64,000 nt of DNA from Planctomycetaceae bacterium (GTDB lineage: Bacteria > Planctomycetota > Planctomycetia > Planctomycetales > Planctomycetaceae). Position 1 is the stretch's first letter. Each line of letters starts with the position of its first letter. Below are positions 62,301 through 64,000 of the stretch, piece by piece. The translations under genes were made by a program, and so were the position numbers. The notes under the pieces are model-generated. The model was not told the DNA's origin. It did no database searches and saw nothing but the letters and a program-made list of their open reading frames with translations. The stretch is taken from positions 1 through 64,000 of the forward strand of contig OMIV01000248.1 in NCBI GenBank assembly GCA_900299185.1, read 5' to 3'.

Positions 62301-62431
62301 ATGTTGGTCTCAAAGAACCGCACCTGCTCCGGAGTTGGTGCCGTTTCTTGAGCGGTGACAGTTCGCACCACCGTCATCAGCCCGAACATCAACACGATTG
62401 CGACCCGACGACAAACAACAACTCTGGGCAT
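59360..62431 (-). CDS. PSD1 (DUF1549/DUF1553) cytochrome c-like protein
   Basis: 1023 residues from ATG 62431, with AAGG six bases upstream; signal peptide MPRVVVCRRVAIVLMFGLMT. The heme site CWSCH (PSCyt1, near 50) is followed by DUF1549 (RRATFDLTGLPPTPADIEAFL, ERWGRHWLDVARYADTAGDG). A second site, CARCHDHKYDP, follows. A coiled coil and a concanavalin-like insert (about 390-620) come next, then DUF1553 (LTARVFVNRVWQWHFGQGLV, SDFGTRGDAPTHPELLDWL, SSRTYQLAS). The family is periplasmic, expanded in planctomycetes and of unknown reaction; sugar or polysaccharide catabolism has been suggested for relatives. First gene of the PSD1-DUF2887-DUF1501 group. Confidence 0.94.
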   Translation of the reverse strand: MPRVVVCRRVAIVLMFGLMTVVRTVTAQETAPTPEQVRFFETNIRPVLVEHCWSCHGAKKQWAGLRLDSRKALLTGGDSGAAVVPGKAGESRLIRAIKHEDENLKMPENGKLADKQIADFAKWVELGAPFPEAQPGGEKVDPAKHWAFQPIARPTVPQTESQTSVAPLDAFVLAKQRAAGVRSHNTADKRTLIRRATFDLTGLPPTPADIEAFLKDDSAESFYKVVDRLLTSSAYGERWGRHWLDVARYADTAGDGADYPVREAFKYRDWVINSFNADQPFDEFIREQIAGDILAKTGPAEHYASRMTATGFLAVGKRYGYAPNPDYQHLDFADAIDSIGRSLLGLSLGCARCHDHKYDPVSMQDYYGLYGILKSTQWAFPGGEEQKRPAFFPSLVPQAEATKLDQAKAAEVARLDAELARLKNERAALNNNVIAGGVDLGFESQTIGKPPAGVWLSAGPNSVLAEAQSPFAHTHPVGAKGVRLGSGLKTDGVRYVFNPGLRAIAGKQMHFTIDFRVVAPAEQKGACRFFLGRGVIGSTAVDVSVTANEVAVRSGGEWSVVRKIEPGTWYTLRLTLDRDKKTYSGIVGTPGDLTVIADKPLSAGWDGVFDTFICDGIGHAEGPSPVRDLDNIGLMMTPFGEPGSGPVVAPKAPEDLPQQIAKLDAAIAASTKQRDAENAKQLYPVAYGVTEGTPTNVRIQKRGEPDKLGDEVPRGFVAILGDSKLPPDTTGSGRLELAQWLTRPTNPLTARVFVNRVWQWHFGQGLVPTPSDFGTRGDAPTHPELLDWLTSEFIASGWKVKALQRLIMSSRTYQLASDDDEANLRVDPNNVWLWRYSRRALDAESIRDSMLFVSGKLNRQVPAEHPFPPVDTWGFTIHRPFHAVYDSDHRSVYLMVQRNRRHPYLALFDAADPNLSIASRLPTTTPTQTLYLMNSPFVHDQAASLGARIIPAATDDAARVRWAVETTQGRVPSEAEVADAVSFVTTYQTKLAEQKTPSDRQPLAAWSAFSRVLLTSNAFLYVD

Positions 62432-62681
62432 GCTGCACCTTGCTGCTGGTTCCCCACAAACCTTCGACACCAACCAGCCTCCTACGCCCCGGCAACGCAC
62501 ATCGTCAAGCTTGTTGAAGTTCACAACCAAGGTTGTGACGTCGCACAAGACGGCCCAACCTTGCAGGAACACGCACTGGGCCATACCAACGCCGCAGCTA
62601 TGTCGCTTGAAGACATCCCGCATCCTCGCGGAGCACGTTCTCAATGTGCTCCCACTTCCCACGCTGATGAGGCCACTGACT

Positions 62682-64000
62682 ATGAAGCACGCAACGAGCC
62701 GACTTTTGTTGGCTGTTCTGGGATTGTTGATCGGCACGGTCACGGTCGCCGCCGATTCGTTACCGCCAGCGACGGTTCCTTCGAAACTGCAATGGATCTG
62801 GGCAGGGCCGGGGGCTGACAAGGCCGAAACCATCGTGCTCGAAACCAGTTTCTCGCTGGAGAAGAAGCCGACCAATGGTCGAGTGCGAGTGATGGCTCGT
62901 GCGGGATGTTCGGTGTCGATCAACGGCGAGTCCATTGGCGAGCAGACCGAAATCAAGCGACCGAAGGATTTGCAGATCAAAGGCCAGTTGGTGGCGGGTG
63001 AGAACAAGGTTCGCATCGAAGCCAAACGCGGCAGCGACGTGAATGCTGTCGCGCTGGTGCTCTATGTCACCGAGGCCGATGGCTTGCGGCGGCGGCTCGA
63101 AACGGACGGCTCTTGGGCTGTCGTTGATAAGGCTGACGCGAAGGGCAAGGTCGCGAATGTTGTGCATGCTTACGACAAGTCGCCGTGGGGCGATGTCTTT
63201 GCGGAATTGCGTCCATCGGTGACGAAGCCCGAGTCCATCAAGGTGCCGGAAGGTTTTCGTGTCGAGCTGCTGCATGCGCTCGATGAGGCCGAGGGGTCTT
63301 GGGTCGCGATGTGCGTCGATGGCAAGGGGCGACTGATTGCTTCGGATGCTGGAGGCCGCATGGTGCGGATCACTCCGCCGCCGGTCGGGGGCGACGTGAA
63401 GCAGATGAAGATGGAGCCGATCGCACTGCCCGTCGGACATGCAAACGGGTTGTTGTGGGCCTTCGATAGTCTCTACGTTATGGTCTGTCAGGAAGGCGTG
63501 TATGAGGCAGGCTCGGGCGTCTATCGCGTCACCGACACCAACGGAGATGACGTGCTCGATAAGGTCGAACTGCTCCGCAAGATTCATGGCAGCGGCGATC
63601 ACGGGCCGCATGCGTTGTTGCTGTCGCCTGACGGAAAGTCGATCACGGTGGTGTGCGGGAACTCCACGCGACCGACCGAGTTTCAGCATCATCAAGTGCC
63701 GCCGATTTGGAAGGACGATCTGGTCATTCCAAAGTTGGTGGGACATGGCTTTATGCTCGGGGCTGGAGCACCGGCGGGATACATCGCGCGGATGTCGCCC
63801 GATGGCAAAGAGTGGACGCTGGCAGGCATGGGTTTGAGGAACCAATACGACGGTGCCTTCAATCGGCACGGCGAGTTCTTCACGTATGACGCCGACATGG
63901 AATGGGATCTCGGCACGCCGTGGTATCGACCGACACGCGTGTGTCATGTCGTCGATGGGGCCGAGTTCGGTTGGCGCAGCGTGTCGGGCAAGTGGCCTGA
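62682..64000 (+). CDS. PVC-type heme-binding/beta-propeller protein, 3' end outside the window
   Basis: At least 439 residues, open at the window end. ATG 62682 has GAGG nine bases upstream; the signal peptide is MKHATSRLLLAVLGLLIGTV, cleaved after about residue 24. An N-terminal beta-sandwich (SKLQWIWAGPGADKAETIVL) is followed by a propeller (KVPEGFRVELLHALDEAEGS, MCVDGKGRLIASDAGG, PIALPVGHANGLLWAFDSLYV, GDHGPHALLLSPDGKS, WYRPTRVCHVVDGAEFGWR). This is the start of the planctomycete membrane-bound dehydrogenase-like proteins that end in a CxxCH heme domain; that end is not visible. Divergent from the PSD1 gene across a 250-base gap. Confidence 0.88.
   Translation, partial: MKHATSRLLLAVLGLLIGTVTVAADSLPPATVPSKLQWIWAGPGADKAETIVLETSFSLEKKPTNGRVRVMARAGCSVSINGESIGEQTEIKRPKDLQIKGQLVAGENKVRIEAKRGSDVNAVALVLYVTEADGLRRRLETDGSWAVVDKADAKGKVANVVHAYDKSPWGDVFAELRPSVTKPESIKVPEGFRVELLHALDEAEGSWVAMCVDGKGRLIASDAGGRMVRITPPPVGGDVKQMKMEPIALPVGHANGLLWAFDSLYVMVCQEGVYEAGSGVYRVTDTNGDDVLDKVELLRKIHGSGDHGPHALLLSPDGKSITVVCGNSTRPTEFQHHQVPPIWKDDLVIPKLVGHGFMLGAGAPAGYIARMSPDGKEWTLAGMGLRNQYDGAFNRHGEFFTYDADMEWDLGTPWYRPTRVCHVVDGAEFGWRSVSGKWP

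Noticed and set aside
62760-63947. Minus-strand open frame of 395 codons near the right end
   Set aside because: It overlaps the plus-strand PVC-type propeller protein, which has a signal peptide, ribosome site and recognisable repeats; the minus frame is Arg/His-rich noise.

Overview
The window looks like part of a planctomycete genome. The signs are the protein families that this phylum has expanded: DUF1549/DUF1553 (PSD1), DUF1587/1592/1588/1585 cytochromes, DUF1501, DUF1559 prepilin-like proteins, ASPIC/UnbV, DUF1573, a giant surface protein with a planctomycete-type N-terminal LE-R-LL motif, and many extended intergenic palindromes. Gene density is moderate and genes lie on both strands. 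Most of the window is clearly GC-rich by eye (roughly 55-60% in sampled lines), except an AT-richer block at about 47.5-54.4 kb. The first 49 bases are not genomic: they are an Illumina Nextera i5 adapter with index and transposon end, so the left edge is a contig end.

Layout. 0-3 kb: a truncated polytopic membrane protein, a repeat-rich intergenic region and a secreted M14 carboxypeptidase. 3-6 kb: an LRR-Roc-COR-TIR (Roco) protein. 6-12.7 kb: a BlaI-type repressor with tandem operators, followed by a very large BlaR1/M56 sensor peptidase. That peptidase gene has an in-frame TAG stop in its second membrane helix and two palindromic repeats in its coding sequence. 12.8-20.6 kb: SGNH hydrolase, nitroreductase, alpha/beta hydrolase, ROK kinase, Ppx/GppA phosphatase, and two exported proteins (one unknown, one DUF1573). 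21-27 kb: a DUF1592-type cytochrome, an HlyD-like adaptor and a PafA-like phosphatase. 27-37 kb: a 2492-residue RTX/beta-helix/beta-propeller surface protein, a lactonase-like propeller and a glycerophosphodiesterase. 37-43 kb: radical SAM/B12 protein, LRR protein, FHA protein and TsaD. 43.5-47.5 kb: cobalamin-dependent methionine synthase.

47.5-54.4 kb is an AT-richer, all-minus-strand group: TPR membrane protein, small lipoprotein, DUF1559 pseudopilin, FG-GAP/UnbV lipoprotein and a heptaheme cytochrome-TPR lipoprotein. It looks like one envelope-associated module. 54.4-64 kb: a large membrane protein, a histidine phosphatase, a translationally coupled trio (PSD1 cytochrome, DUF2887 nuclease-like protein, DUF1501) and, divergent from it, the start of a PVC-type heme-binding/propeller protein cut by the window end.

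The most unusual observation is in metH. A complete LuxR/GerE-type helix-turn-helix of about 59 residues sits in frame inside the AdoMet-activation domain, splitting a contiguous conserved segment. Next come the interrupted blaR1-like gene with in-frame palindromic elements, and the Roco-TIR protein, whose COR region also carries a related palindrome in frame.
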